A stretch of 64,000 nucleotides of DNA from positions 124,001-188,000 of the forward strand of contig NZ_VICC01000006.1 of the NCBI RefSeq assembly GCF_006546825.1. The letters are read 5' to 3'. Positions 8,170-17,863 of the stretch are shown one piece after another. Position 1 is the stretch's first letter, and each line of letters begins with the position of its first letter. The stretch comes from Actinomyces oris (GTDB taxonomy: Bacteria; Actinomycetota; Actinomycetes; Actinomycetales; Actinomycetaceae). The position numbers and the translations under genes are program-made. The notes under the pieces were generated by a model that was not told the DNA's origin, did no database searches, and saw nothing but the letters and a program-made list of their open reading frames with translations.

Positions 8170-8261
8170 GGAGGAGGCATCCGGTTCGCGTGACCTTCCC
8201 TCCAGCCTGTGGTTCAAGGCCTCCACCATGACGCTGTGGGTCTTATCACTGTCAGGAACCG

Positions 8262-9110
8262 TCAGGAGCTGAACCAGTGCTTCTCCGCGGGGAAGGACTC
8301 CTCGCGCACCGCGGCCCCATAGTCGGCGGCCGCCTGCCTCAGGGCCTCGCCGACCTGCCCGAACTGGTGGGCGAAGCGCGGAGACCAGTCCGTCATCCCG
8401 GCCATGTCCGTCCACACCAGGACCTGCCCGTCGCAGCGCGCGCCCGCGCCAATACCGATCGTGGGGATCGTGAGCGACTCGGTCACGCGCGCGGCCAGGG
8501 GCTCGGGCACCATCTCCAGGACCAGGGCGACCGCCCCCGCCTCGGCCAGTGCCTGCGCGTCAGCCATCAGCACGTCAGCGGCCTCGCCACGGCCCTGAAC
8601 CCGGAAGCCGCCGAGCATGTTGACGCTCTGCGGGGTGAACCCCAGGTGCCCCACCACCGGGATGCCCGCCTGGGCCAGTGCCCTCACGCTGGCTGCCCGG
8701 GGGGTGCCGCCCTCGAGCTTGACGGCGTTGGCCCCCGCCTTCATGAGACGCACCGCGCTGGCCAGTGCCTGCTCCGGACCGGCCTCGTACGTGCCGAAGG
8801 GAAGGTCGGCCACAACCAGGGCGCGCTTGGTCGCCCGGGCCACCGAGCGGGTGGCCACCACCATCTCGTCGAGCTCCACCGGGAGTGTGGAGTCGTGCCC
8901 CAGCATGACGTTGCCGATGGAGTCGCCCACCAGCAGCAGGTCGGTTCCCGCCGCATCCAGGATCCGGGCGGTCACGGCGTCGTAGGCGGTGAGCATGACC
9001 AGCTTGGTGCCGTCCTTCTTGGCGGATGCCAGGTGATGGACGCGCACGGGCTTGCCGCCTGCGACGATGGGGGCGGATGAAGGTCCGTAAGGGGACTCGG
9101 GTGTAGCCAT
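8262..9110 (-). CDS. panB: 3-methyl-2-oxobutanoate hydroxymethyltransferase
   Basis: First committed step of pantothenate (and so coenzyme A) synthesis: transfers a hydroxymethyl group from methylenetetrahydrofolate to 2-oxoisovalerate, giving ketopantoate. The 282-residue protein has the full PanB barrel: MLTAYDAVTARILDAAG, the metal-binding LLVGDSIGNVMLGHD, VVADLPFGTYE, NAVKLEGG, VVGHLGFTPQS, and the catalytic glutamate in LVLEMVPEPLA, followed by PTIGIGAG. Normal length. Transcription appears leaderless. The other pan genes are not in the window. Confidence 0.96.
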   Translation of the reverse strand: MATPESPYGPSSAPIVAGGKPVRVHHLASAKKDGTKLVMLTAYDAVTARILDAAGTDLLLVGDSIGNVMLGHDSTLPVELDEMVVATRSVARATKRALVVADLPFGTYEAGPEQALASAVRLMKAGANAVKLEGGTPRAASVRALAQAGIPVVGHLGFTPQSVNMLGGFRVQGRGEAADVLMADAQALAEAGAVALVLEMVPEPLAARVTESLTIPTIGIGAGARCDGQVLVWTDMAGMTDWSPRFAHQFGQVGEALRQAAADYGAAVREESFPAEKHWFSS

Positions 9111-9116
9111 GATCCG

Positions 9117-9122
9117 AGGCTA
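9117..9122 (-). promoter_or_regulatory. Leaderless -10 box for panB
   Basis: TAGCCT on the minus strand ends six bases before ATG 9110, identical in sequence and spacing to the box before the NIF3-like gene. Confidence 0.6.
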
Positions 9123-9313
9123 CCGGAGGTCGCCGGGCGTCCTTGACGGGCTGAGTCCCCGCCCAGTTCGCGGCCGGCTTCTCCCACTGATGGTGATACA
9201 CGAAACCTGCCTGACGCACCCGCGCACTAGGCTGGTCCAAGCAGAACGTCTCAGGCGCAAGAACGCCGGCCACGCCGTCGGTCCGCTGCCGCACCCCACG
9301 CTGAGGAGGCACC

Positions 9314-10645
9314 ATGGACAAGCAGCAGGAGTACGTGCTCCGAGCCATCGAGGAACGCGACATCAGCTTCATCCGTCTGTGGTTCACTGACGTCTCCGGA
9401 CAGCTCAAGTCCGTGGCCATCGCACCGGCCGAGGTCGAGAGCGCCTTCGAGGAGGGCATCGGCTTCGACGGATCGGCGATCGAGGGACTCACGCGCGTCT
9501 TCGAGTCCGACATGCTCCTGGCCCCCGACCCCTCCACGTTCCAGATGCTGCCGTGGCGGGACGGGGACAACGGCGTGGCCCGCATGTTCTGCGACGTCCT
9601 CACACCCGACGGCGAGCCCGCCCGCACCGACCCGCGCTCGGTGCTCGAGCGTCAGCTCGCCCGGGTCGCCGAGGCCGGCTTCACCTGCTACATCCACCCG
9701 GAGATCGAGTTCTACCTGGTCAACCGCGACGCCGACGGGCGCATCCGCCCCACTGACGACGCCGGCTACTTCGACCACGTGCCCGGGGGCACCGCTCACG
9801 ACTTCCGCCGCCACGCCATCCTCATGCTTGAGCAGATGGGGATCTCGGTGCAGTTCTCCCACCACGAGGGTGGCCCGGGCCAGAACGAGATCGACCTGCG
9901 CTTCGCCGACGCCCTGTCGATGGCGGACAACATCATGACCTTCCGCGCCGTCGTGGAGGAGGTGGCCCTCAAGGAGGGCTGCCTGGCGACCTTCATGCCC
10001 AAGCCCTTCCCCAACGAGTTCGGCTCGGGCATGCACACGCACTTCTCCCTGTTCGAGGGTGACCGCAACGCCTTCTTCGACCCCGCCGGCCAGTACCAGC
10101 TCTCCGCCACCGGCCGCTCCTTCATCGCCGGACTGCTGCACCACGCCTCGGAGATCACGGCCGTCACCAACCAGCACGTCAACTCCTACAAACGCCTGTG
10201 GGGAGGGGACGAGGCCCCCAGCTACGTGTGCTGGGGCCACAACAACCGCTCCGCCTTGGTGCGCGTCCCCATGCACAAGCCCGGCAAGGCCCAGTCCGCG
10301 CGGGTGGAGTTCCGCGGCATCGACTCCTCGGCCAACCCCTACCTGGCCTACGCGGTCACTCTTGCCGCCGGCCTCAAGGGCATCGAGGAGGGCTACGAGC
10401 TCCCCCCCGAGGCCGAGGACGATGTCTGGGCCCTGTCGGAGATGGAGCGCAGGGCGCTGGGCATTCACGCCCTGCCCACCTCGCTCAAGAGCGCGGTCGC
10501 CGCCATGGAGCGCTCCGACCTGGTGGCGGACACCTTCGGCGAGGACACCTTCGAGTTCTTCCTGCGCAACAAGCGCCGCGAGTACCGGGCCTACGACGCC
10601 CAGGTCACCGACTTCGAGATCAGCCAGTTCTTCCCGCGCGCCTGA
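9314..10645 (+). CDS. glnA2: Glutamine synthetase, GlnA2 type
   Basis: Type I glutamine synthetase of 443 residues that makes glutamine from glutamate, ammonia and ATP. It has the family signatures FDGSAIEGL, the metal and ATP site segments EIEFYLV, HHEGGPGQNEIDLRF, FMPKPFPNEFGSGMHTH and NRSALVRVP, and RVEFRGIDSSANPYL. The length and lack of the 25-residue insert place it in the short alpha subfamily. The region where the long enzymes carry an adenylylation tyrosine motif reads YELPPEAEDDV, so a tyrosine is near, but regulation by GlnE is not certain for this type. A GAGGAGG site precedes the ATG, and glnE follows 18 bases later, as in mycobacteria. A TAGGCT box at 9228 may be its promoter. 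Confidence 0.93.
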   Translation: MDKQQEYVLRAIEERDISFIRLWFTDVSGQLKSVAIAPAEVESAFEEGIGFDGSAIEGLTRVFESDMLLAPDPSTFQMLPWRDGDNGVARMFCDVLTPDGEPARTDPRSVLERQLARVAEAGFTCYIHPEIEFYLVNRDADGRIRPTDDAGYFDHVPGGTAHDFRRHAILMLEQMGISVQFSHHEGGPGQNEIDLRFADALSMADNIMTFRAVVEEVALKEGCLATFMPKPFPNEFGSGMHTHFSLFEGDRNAFFDPAGQYQLSATGRSFIAGLLHHASEITAVTNQHVNSYKRLWGGDEAPSYVCWGHNNRSALVRVPMHKPGKAQSARVEFRGIDSSANPYLAYAVTLAAGLKGIEEGYELPPEAEDDVWALSEMERRALGIHALPTSLKSAVAAMERSDLVADTFGEDTFEFFLRNKRREYRAYDAQVTDFEISQFFPRA

Positions 10646-10663
10646 GCGGAGCAGGAGACAGCT

Positions 10664-13600
10664 GTGAGAGACCGCAGCGAGAAGCGAGCGCCGATCGGGT
10701 CCCCCTCCCGGCACAGCTCCTCGCCCAGGACCCTGCTGCTGCGGGCCGGATTCCACGACGCGGCCCGCGCCGGAAAGCTCCTGGGCGACCCGGCGCTGCT
10801 GCCCTTCCTACCGGACGGCACTCAGGCCGACGACGTCGGCGAGGCAGGCGACCACGGTGGGCGCGCCTTGGCGGACCGCTCCACACGGCTGGGTGGCCGA
10901 CCCGCTGAGATACGGCTGGGGCCTGAACGTGAGGAGCTCATTGACTCCCTAGCACTCACCGCCGACCCCGACATGGCTCTGCTCAGCCTCGTCCGGCTCG
11001 CCGAGGCCGCCACCGCGGCCGAATCAGCTCACCGGGCATCGGTGGGCGGTGTCGAGACTGGGGGTACGACGACGCCAGCAGCACTTCTGTGCAGCGTCAT
11101 GAGCGATCCTGCCGCAGGGCCGCGTGAGCACAGGCACCGCCTGCTCGCGGTCCTGGGCGCCTCGCAGGCCCTGGGCGACTTCCTCGTGGCCCATCCTGAG
11201 CGCCTCACCGCGCTCGCGCCTGACAGGGCGTGGGACGCCCCGCAGGAGCCCGGCGCCGGTGAGGCGCTGCAACGGACGGTCCGCGACGCGCTGGGGCAGG
11301 CCGACCCCGTGAATGCGGACCCCTCGAACAGCGACGAAAGGTCCCCACACCCGGGAAACGATGCCGTCAGCCGGGCGACCGCGGCGCTGCGACGCGCCTA
11401 CCGGGACCGGCTCACGGCGATCGTCGCCGATGACCTCACCAGCGCCGACCCGATCGAGCACGTCCCCACCGTGTGCCGCCGCATGACCGAGCTTGCCGAC
11501 GCCGCCCTGGACGCGGCCCTGCTTGTCGCCCGCGCCGCCGTCGGACCACGGGCCGACGACGTGGCCCTCGCCGTGATCGCCATGGGAAAGACCGGGGCCC
11601 GAGAGCTCAACTACATCTCGGACGTCGACGTCGTCTACGTCGTCGGCCCCACCCACGAGGCCTGCGGTGCTCAGGAGCCGATCAGCGAGGAGCGCCTCGT
11701 GGAGGTCGGCACGCATGTGGCCACCGAGCTCGCCCACGTCGTCTCCGCCACCGCGCCCGAACCTCCCCTGTGGCCACTGGACACGGCGCTGCGTCCCGAG
11801 GGCAAGGACGGTGCGCTCGTGCGCACGCTTGACTCCCACCTGGCCTACTACCGCAGGTGGGCCGCCTCCTGGGAGTTCCAGGCCCTGCTCAAGGCCAGGG
11901 CCTGCGCCGGCGACGTCGAGCTCGGGGCCCGCTACGAGCAGGGCGTGGCGCCCTACGTGTGGGAGGCCAGCAGGCGGGAGAACTTCGTTGAGGACGCCCG
12001 TGCCATGCGGCGCCGGGTGGAGAAGGAGTCCGTGCCGCGCGGAGGAGTCGACCGGCGTATCAAGCTGGGCCCCGGGGGACTGCGGGACGTCGAGTTCACT
12101 GTCCAGCTCCTCCAGCTCGTCCACGGCCGCTCCGACGAGAGCCTGCGCGCGCGTGCCACCCTGGAGGCTCTCGACGCTCTCAGCGCAGGCGGATACGTCA
12201 GCCGCACCGACGCAGCGGCCTTGAGCGGCTGCTACAAGGCCCTGCGGCTGCTGGAGCATCGCAGCCAGCTCTTCCGGCTGCGCCGCACCCACAACCTTCC
12301 TGAGAAGGAGGAGGACCTGCGCCGTGTCGAGCGGGGCATCAGTGACTGCCTGGGCCGCGGAGACAGCCTGTGGGAGGACTTCAAGGACCTGCGCCGGCGG
12401 GTACGGGCCCTCCACCAGGAGATCTACTACCGTCCCCTACTGGCCTTCGCGGCCGCCCTCAGCGCCGATGAGATGGCTCTGAGTCCTCAGGCGGCGCGCG
12501 AGCGTCTTGCCGCAGTCGGCTACGCGGATCCCGACGGGGCCCTGCGCCACATCCAGGCCCTCACCGAGGGGGTCAGCCGCCGCGCCGCGATCCAGCGCCA
12601 GCTGCTGCCGGTCATCATCGGCTGGATCGGTGGGGGAGCCGACCCCGATTTCGGTCTGCTCTCCTTCCGGCGGCTGTCCGAGGCCATCGGGGGCTCGCAC
12701 TGGTACCTGGCCATGCTGCGGGACTCCCCGGTGGCGGCGCGCAGACTGTGCCAGGTCCTCTCCAGCGCCCACTGGGCCACCGAGCGCCTCGCGGAGTTCC
12801 CCGAGTCCATCGCCTGGCTCGACGACGACGACGAGCTCGCCCCCCGCCGATCCGGCGCCCTGGCGGAGGAGATCGCCGCCGTCCTGCGCCGCCGCAGCCT
12901 GACCGGCCCCGATGACGCTGCCCTTGCCGAGCAGGCGCTCGAGGCGGTTCAGGCGATCCTGAGAGTGCGCGCCCGCGAGGAGGTACGGGCCTCACTAGCG
13001 GACTGCCTGGACGGTATCGACCCCGCACGCACCGCCTCCATCCTCTCCGACGCCACCGACGCGGTCCTGGCTGGGGCGCTGACCGTGGCCACCGGGCTGG
13101 TCATCGCCCAGCGTGACGGGTTGGAGGCCGTCTCCGCCGGGCCCGACGCCAGCGGGTGCTGGCAGGCCGCCCGCGCCCGCCATGCCATCATCGCCATGGG
13201 ACGCCTGGGAGGCCGCGAGATCGGGTACGCCTCGGACGCGGACGTCCTCTTCGTCCACCAGGCCCGCGACGGGGCGGGTGAGGAGGATGCCGCCCAGGAG
13301 GCCGAGGCCGTCGCCAAACAGGTCATGGGACTGCTGGCCGCGGCGCTCCCGCACCCCCTTGAGGTGGACTGCGATTTGAGGCCCGAGGGACGCAACGGCG
13401 TCATGAGCCGCTCGCTGGACGCCTACCGCGAGTACTACGGCCGCTGGTCCGCCCTGTGGGAGCGTCAGGCACTGCTGCGCGCCCGTCCCTGCGCCGGAGA
13501 CCGAGACCTGGGTCGGCGTTTCGAGGAGCTCATCAACCCGCTGCGCTGGGCGCAGGAGGGTCTGGCGCCCCAGGACCTGCGGGAGATCCGCAGGATCAAG

Positions 13601-14260
13601 GCACGGGTGGAGGCCGAGCGCCTGCCACGGGGCATTGACCCGGCCCGCCACCTCAAGCTCGGCCCCGGTGGGCTCAGTGACGTGGAGTGGAGCGCCCAGG
13701 TGCTTCAGCTCGCCCACGCCGGTCGGATACCCCAGCTGCGGACCACCTCGACCGTCGGCGCGCTCCAGGCCGCGGTCCAGGCCGGGGTACTGAGCGCGGA
13801 TGGCGGGGGAGAACTGGTCGCGGCCTGGATCCTGGCCAGCCGCCTGCGCTCGGCGATCGTCCTGGGAACCGGGCGCGCCTCGGGGCCGCGCTCCCAGGTC
13901 CTCCCCATCCAGAGCCGGGAGATCCGTCTGGTGGGGCGCCTCATCGGCCTTAGTGCGGGCAGGGAGCGAGAGCTCGAGGACCTCTACCGCCGCAGCGCCC
14001 GCCACGCGCGCGCAGTGGCCGAGCGCATCGTCTTCACCGACGCCGCCCATGGCTCCACCGCTTCAGCGCCGTCGAGCACCGTGTCAACGGCTCAGCCGTA
14101 CAGCCAGGAGTCACCGCCGCCACGTTCAGCAGGCTCGGCCCGGAGCTCTCGCGCACGGTCCCGCCGAGATACTGGGGCGGCAGCCTCCAAGGGCTCCAGA
14201 CGGGCCAGCCGTCCCCGCACCACGAGAAGGCGACCGGAGGGACCCTACCCCTGGAGCTGA
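10664..14260 (+). CDS. glnE: Bifunctional glutamine synthetase adenylyltransferase/adenylyl-removing enzyme
   Basis: Adds or removes AMP on a tyrosine of glutamine synthetase to switch it off or on with nitrogen supply. The 1198-residue protein has both expected nucleotidyltransferase halves: GARELNYISDVDVVYV near residue 310 (adenylyl-removing half) and GGREIGYASDADVLFV near residue 847 (adenylylating half), each followed by LRPEG and the KLGPGGLRDVEF or KLGPGGLSDVEW motif. The start is GTG 10664 after GGAG. It is longer than the 946-residue E. coli enzyme; the extra length is an N-terminal stretch and a basic, serine/arginine-rich tail of about 65 residues. The likely target is glnA1, which has the modification motif. 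Confidence 0.95.
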   Translation: MRDRSEKRAPIGSPSRHSSSPRTLLLRAGFHDAARAGKLLGDPALLPFLPDGTQADDVGEAGDHGGRALADRSTRLGGRPAEIRLGPEREELIDSLALTADPDMALLSLVRLAEAATAAESAHRASVGGVETGGTTTPAALLCSVMSDPAAGPREHRHRLLAVLGASQALGDFLVAHPERLTALAPDRAWDAPQEPGAGEALQRTVRDALGQADPVNADPSNSDERSPHPGNDAVSRATAALRRAYRDRLTAIVADDLTSADPIEHVPTVCRRMTELADAALDAALLVARAAVGPRADDVALAVIAMGKTGARELNYISDVDVVYVVGPTHEACGAQEPISEERLVEVGTHVATELAHVVSATAPEPPLWPLDTALRPEGKDGALVRTLDSHLAYYRRWAASWEFQALLKARACAGDVELGARYEQGVAPYVWEASRRENFVEDARAMRRRVEKESVPRGGVDRRIKLGPGGLRDVEFTVQLLQLVHGRSDESLRARATLEALDALSAGGYVSRTDAAALSGCYKALRLLEHRSQLFRLRRTHNLPEKEEDLRRVERGISDCLGRGDSLWEDFKDLRRRVRALHQEIYYRPLLAFAAALSADEMALSPQAARERLAAVGYADPDGALRHIQALTEGVSRRAAIQRQLLPVIIGWIGGGADPDFGLLSFRRLSEAIGGSHWYLAMLRDSPVAARRLCQVLSSAHWATERLAEFPESIAWLDDDDELAPRRSGALAEEIAAVLRRRSLTGPDDAALAEQALEAVQAILRVRAREEVRASLADCLDGIDPARTASILSDATDAVLAGALTVATGLVIAQRDGLEAVSAGPDASGCWQAARARHAIIAMGRLGGREIGYASDADVLFVHQARDGAGEEDAAQEAEAVAKQVMGLLAAALPHPLEVDCDLRPEGRNGVMSRSLDAYREYYGRWSALWERQALLRARPCAGDRDLGRRFEELINPLRWAQEGLAPQDLREIRRIKARVEAERLPRGIDPARHLKLGPGGLSDVEWSAQVLQLAHAGRIPQLRTTSTVGALQAAVQAGVLSADGGGELVAAWILASRLRSAIVLGTGRASGPRSQVLPIQSREIRLVGRLIGLSAGRERELEDLYRRSARHARAVAERIVFTDAAHGSTASAPSSTVSTAQPYSQESPPPRSAGSARSSRARSRRDTGAAASKGSRRASRPRTTRRRPEGPYPWS

Positions 14261-14342
14261 CCGGGTGCAGACGGCACCGGACGCAGGTCTTTGGGCGATG
14301 AGGATCGCACCGTCGTCGTGGGTCCCCGCGCTACGAACCTGG

Positions 14343-14348
14343 CAGACT
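14343..14348 (+). promoter_or_regulatory. Leaderless -10 box for the histidine phosphatase
   Basis: CAGACT ends seven bases before GTG 14356, with no ribosome binding site between. Confidence 0.45.
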
Positions 14349-14355
14349 TGCCGCC

Positions 14356-15009
14356 GTGAGGCTCATTCTTGTACGCCACGGTCGCACCGAGGCCAATGTC
14401 ATGCAGGCACTCGACACCGCCTTCCCCGGAAATCCCCTGGATGAGGTAGGGCTGGAGCAGGCCGACGGATTGCCGGACCGTTTGGACAAGGCCGGCCTCC
14501 TCCACGGGCTGGGGTCGCTGTGGGTCTCCCCGATCCTGCGCGCCAGGCAGACCATCGCCCCCATCGAGGCCGCCACCGGCCTGAGCGCCACTGTCGACTC
14601 GGGACTGCGTGAGGTGTTGGCCGCCGATCTGGAGATGAACACCGACGCGCGCTCGGTGGCCTGCTACGTGGACACCACCCGGGCATGGATGGCGGGGCGC
14701 CCCGCCTGCCGCATCCCCGGCTCCCCGGAGGACGGGCACGACACGCTTCAGCGCTTCGACGAGGCCATCGACCGCATCTGCGAGCAGGCCGCACGGGCGG
14801 GAGACTCAGCGGCCCTGCTCGTCTCCCACGGCACCGCGCTGCGTCTGTGGACCTCCCTGAGGGCCGCGGCCGGAGGCGGCGTGGACCCGCTGTGGGTCGC
14901 CGATCGCCCCATGCACAACACCGGGATCACCGTCGTCGACGGCGATCCCGGCGGTGGATGGAGCCTGACCTCCTGGGATGACGGGGCCTGGGACCAGGCC
15001 CCCTCCTGA
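14356..15009 (+). CDS. Histidine phosphatase (phosphoglycerate mutase-like) family protein
   Basis: The 217-residue protein starts with the RHG active-site motif ([10 protein letters not shown], histidine at residue 8) and has the second catalytic histidine in [12 protein letters not shown], with the acid-side segment [14 protein letters not shown] between them. The branch cannot be set: substrates in this family range from 3-phosphoglycerate to sugar phosphates, cobalamin intermediates and signalling nucleotides. The start is GTG 14356, supported by a leaderless box. It is convergent with the amino-acid transporter operon, only 12 bases away. Confidence 0.85.
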   Translation: MRLILVRHGRTEANVMQALDTAFPGNPLDEVGLEQADGLPDRLDKAGLLHGLGSLWVSPILRARQTIAPIEAATGLSATVDSGLREVLAADLEMNTDARSVACYVDTTRAWMAGRPACRIPGSPEDGHDTLQRFDEAIDRICEQAARAGDSAALLVSHGTALRLWTSLRAAAGGGVDPLWVADRPMHNTGITVVDGDPGGGWSLTSWDDGAWDQAPS

Positions 15010-15021
15010 ACCGGCCCGACC

Positions 15022-15822
15022 CTACAGGACCGAGGAGAGGAAGGCCCGGGTGCGTTCGGCCTGGGGATCGTCCAGGACCTTGACGGGGTCACCGGACTCG
15101 CAGATGACACCGCCGTCCATGAAGATCAGCTGGTCGCCGACCTCCCGGGCGAAGCCCATCTCGTGGGTGACCACGACCATCGTCATGCCGGAGGCGGCGA
15201 GGTCCTGCATCACCTGCAGCACCTCACCGACCAGCTCGGGGTCCAGGGCCGAGGTCGGCTCGTCGAAGAGCATAAGCTCGGGGTCCATCGCCAGGGCCCG
15301 GGCGATCGCCACTCGCTGCTGCTGGCCGCCGGAGAGCTGGGAGGGGTAGTGGTCGAGGCGATCCCCCAGCCCCACCCGCTCCAGTAGCTCGATGCCGCGT
15401 TCACGGGCCTTGGCCTTCGGAGTCTTCTTGACCAGGACCGGTGCCTCCATGACGTTCTGCAGAGCCGTCATGTGGGGGAAGAGGTTGAAACGCTGGAAGA
15501 CCATCCCGATCTTGGCGCGCTGAGCGGCGCGGGCCTTGTCCGACAGGGCGTGCAGCTCGATGCGCCCCCTGCGCTCGACCTCACGCATCCCGATGAGCTC
15601 ACCGTCGACCTTGATCCGGCCGGCGTCGATGGACTCCAGCTCGTTGATGCAGCGCAGCAGCGTCGACTTTCCCGAGCCCGACGGACCGATGAGGACTGTC
15701 ACCGAGCCGGGCGGGACGATGAGGTCGATGCCCCGCAGCACGTGCAGCTCACCGAAGAACTTGTGCAGGTCGCTGATCTCGACCTTGGGCGTGGCGGCTG
15801 CTGCCTGGGCGGATGTGCTCAT
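15022..15822 (-). CDS. Polar amino-acid ABC transporter ATP-binding protein
   Basis: The 266-residue ATPase drives an importer of polar amino acids. Walker A is GPSGSGKST near residue 46, the Q-loop is in [14 protein letters not shown], the signature is LSGGQQQR, Walker B is [12 protein letters not shown] and the H-loop is VVTHEMG. These phrasings are typical of the GlnQ/HisP branch. It overlaps the permease stop by four bases (ATGA), so the two are translationally coupled. It is the last gene of a three-gene operon: binding protein, permease, ATPase. The substrate cannot be read from the sequence. Confidence 0.93.
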   Translation of the reverse strand: MSTSAQAAAATPKVEISDLHKFFGELHVLRGIDLIVPPGSVTVLIGPSGSGKSTLLRCINELESIDAGRIKVDGELIGMREVERRGRIELHALSDKARAAQRAKIGMVFQRFNLFPHMTALQNVMEAPVLVKKTPKAKARERGIELLERVGLGDRLDHYPSQLSGGQQQRVAIARALAMDPELMLFDEPTSALDPELVGEVLQVMQDLAASGMTMVVVTHEMGFAREVGDQLIFMDGGVICESGDPVKVLDDPQAERTRAFLSSVL

Positions 15823-16784
15823 GGGGTGACCTCCAGGAAGGGATCGTCCTTGGTGGTGTGCGCATCGAGGATGGCCTGCTGACGGGCCGACAGGCCCCGG
15901 CCCGAGGAGCCGGAGGACTTGTCAGAGTCGAAGCCCTTGCCGTAGTAGCGCTCGATGTAGTGCTGTCCCACCATGAGGATCGAGGTGATGATGATGTACC
16001 AGATGGCCGCGACCAGAAGCAGCGGAATGATCTGGTAGGTCAGCGACGCGTAGGAGTTGGTGACGAAGGTCAGGTCCAGGGTGAAGGGGACCGCCAGCAC
16101 CAAGGAGGTCGTCTTGAGCATGGAGATCGTCTCGTTGCCGGTGGGCGGGACGATGACCCTCATCGCCTGGGGAAGGACGATCCTGCGCAGGATCTGGCCC
16201 CTGCTCATGCCCAGGGCACCGGCGGCCTCGCTCTGGCCCTTGTCCACTGAGTTCAGGCCGGAGCGGACGATCTCGGAGAGGTAGGCGCCCTCGTTGATGC
16301 CCAGTCCCAGGACCGCCGCGACGAAGGGGGTGAAGACCGTCGTCGTCTTGAAGGTCAGCAGCTCGGGGCCGAAGGGGATGCCCAGGCTCAGCTTCTGGTA
16401 GAGCGCGGACAGCGCCCCCCAGAAGACCAGCTGGGTGTAGATCGGGGTGCCACGGAAGAACCACAGGTAGGCCAGCGCCACCCAGCGCAGGACCGGGTTG
16501 GAGGACTGGCGCAGGATCGCCGTGGTGACCGCGAGCACGATGCCGATGGCCATGGCCATGAAGGTCAGCAGCAGCGTCCAGCCGACGGCCTTGACCACGT
16601 GGACCTCGCGCAGGAAGAACCAGACCGTGGACCAGTGGAACTTCTCATTGGTGACCAGGCCGTGGATGAGCATGGCCCCCAGGACCGTGACGATCGCGGC
16701 ACTGATCCACGTCCCCGGGCGGGGGACGGGCTTGGGGTTGTTGAGGACGACCTTGTCGTCCTCAGAGGCGGGTGAGGCGGTCAC
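15819..16784 (-). CDS. Polar amino-acid ABC transporter permease
   Basis: The 321-residue inner-membrane subunit of the HisM/GlnP family has several hydrophobic segments and the cytoplasmic loop that contacts the ATPase: [20 protein letters not shown] near residues 212-231. Other family stretches are [13 protein letters not shown] and [17 protein letters not shown]. The start is GTG 16784; its AAGGAG site lies over the stop of the binding-protein gene. A hydrophilic tail of about 40 residues after the last membrane segment is longer than usual. A single permease suggests a homodimeric pore. Confidence 0.92.
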   Translation of the reverse strand: MTASPASEDDKVVLNNPKPVPRPGTWISAAIVTVLGAMLIHGLVTNEKFHWSTVWFFLREVHVVKAVGWTLLLTFMAMAIGIVLAVTTAILRQSSNPVLRWVALAYLWFFRGTPIYTQLVFWGALSALYQKLSLGIPFGPELLTFKTTTVFTPFVAAVLGLGINEGAYLSEIVRSGLNSVDKGQSEAAGALGMSRGQILRRIVLPQAMRVIVPPTGNETISMLKTTSLVLAVPFTLDLTFVTNSYASLTYQIIPLLLVAAIWYIIITSILMVGQHYIERYYGKGFDSDKSSGSSGRGLSARQQAILDAHTTKDDPFLEVTP

Positions 16785-16787
16785 TGC

Positions 16788-17708
16788 TCACTCCTTCACT
16801 GCGGGATTGAGTTCTGCGGTGGTCAGGGCGGCGTCCTTCACGCCCCAGTTGTCCAGGATCTTCTGCCAGATGCCGTGGTCCATGAGGTACTGGACGGCGG
16901 CCTGGATCGCGGCGGTGAATTGTGGATCGGCTTTGGCGGTCACCACACCCTGGGGGGCGGCGTCCTCGATCTCACCGAGGGTGACGATCTGGCCATCGGT
17001 CAGCTCGACGGCGTAGCCGGCCACGGTGGAGTCCGAGTAGGTGGCGTCGATGGTGCCGCCCACCAGGCCGGTGGTGGCCTCGGACTGCTTGGAGTAGGAA
17101 CGCACGGACAGCACCGGCTTGCCCTCCTGTGCGCACTTGTCGGCGGCGTCGCGCATGGTGGTCTCCTGGGCGGTTCCCACCTGGACGCCGATGGTCCGCC
17201 CGCACAGCTGGAGGTGGTCGGAGGTCTCGACGCCCTTGGGGTTGCCGGCCTGGACGTTGAATCGCGAGCCCACGTTGATGTAGGCGGTCATGTCGACCTC
17301 CGCGGTCCGTTCGGGGGTGACGGTGAAGGAGGAGATGCCGGCGTCGTACTTCGAGCCGATCGAGGCGATGATGGAGTCGAACTCGGCGGTGTGCACCTTG
17401 CCCTTGACGCCTAGGACGGCGGCGATCGCGTTGGTCAGGTCGACGTCGTAGCCCACGGCCGTGCCCGAGGGGTCGAGGAACTCGGCCGGCGCGTAGTCCG
17501 TGGAGGCGGCCACGTCGAGGACACCGTCCTCGAGGGCGCCCTGAGGGAGCTTGGCAATGATGTCGGGCTGCGCTTGGATCGACGAGGTGTCGAAGGAGTG
17601 GATCTGCGAGCTCCGGTTCGCGTTCCAGTCAGCGGCGTTGGTGCATCCGCTGAGGACCAGGCAGGCGGTGGCTGCCAGCCCGAGGGAGGCGTGATGGCGG
17701 ATCCTCAT
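16788..17708 (-). CDS. Polar amino-acid ABC transporter substrate-binding lipoprotein
   Basis: The 306-residue binding protein of family 3 captures the amino acid outside the membrane. A lipoprotein signal peptide is clear: basic MRIRHH, a hydrophobic core and the lipobox LVLSGC with the lipidated cysteine at residue 22. The mature part has the family segments DYAPAEFLDPSGTAVGYDVDL, DAGISSFTVTPERTAEVD and GVQVGTAQE. The start at 17708 is chosen over the frame's first ATG at 17777 because it gives the signal peptide and follows a GGAG site. It is the first gene of the operon. AT-rich sequence upstream (17730-17780) with a TATACT on the minus strand may hold the promoter. Confidence 0.93.
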   Translation of the reverse strand: MRIRHHASLGLAATACLVLSGCTNAADWNANRSSQIHSFDTSSIQAQPDIIAKLPQGALEDGVLDVAASTDYAPAEFLDPSGTAVGYDVDLTNAIAAVLGVKGKVHTAEFDSIIASIGSKYDAGISSFTVTPERTAEVDMTAYINVGSRFNVQAGNPKGVETSDHLQLCGRTIGVQVGTAQETTMRDAADKCAQEGKPVLSVRSYSKQSEATTGLVGGTIDATYSDSTVAGYAVELTDGQIVTLGEIEDAAPQGVVTAKADPQFTAAIQAAVQYLMDHGIWQKILDNWGVKDAALTTAELNPAVKE

Positions 17709-17800
17709 CGTGGGATCTCCTCTTCGGAGTGGATCAAGACAGAGAAAGAATATCCGCAATGCAGTATAGATATGCAAACTGGGGTGGTGGCGTACAGCAC

Positions 17801-17846
17801 GACGGCGGCCCAGAGCCTCGTGCGTAGGACACTCAGGGCCGCCGTC
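17801..17846 (-). terminator. Probable terminator of glnA1
   Basis: GACGGCGGCCC and GGGCCGCCGTC pair perfectly as an 11-bp stem with a 24-base loop, 17 bases past the glnA1 stop. The loop is long and there is no T-run, so termination is likely but not certain. Confidence 0.5.
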
Positions 17847-17863
17847 TGAGCTGGGTCACCGGC

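Noticed and set aside
9251-10756. A 501-residue open frame antisense to glnA2, and similar long antisense frames under glnE, pflB, thrS and the ATP-grasp gene
   Set aside because: They mirror the codon pattern of strongly supported genes, are rich in Gly/Val/Leu/Asp/Gln as antisense frames typically are, and have no recognisable domains or ribosome binding sites.
14260-14290. glnE C-terminal basic tail as a frameshift artefact
   Set aside because: The tail is in frame, GC-rich and ends at a normal stop, with no alternative frame giving a better GlnE end; it is kept as a real, though unusual, extension.
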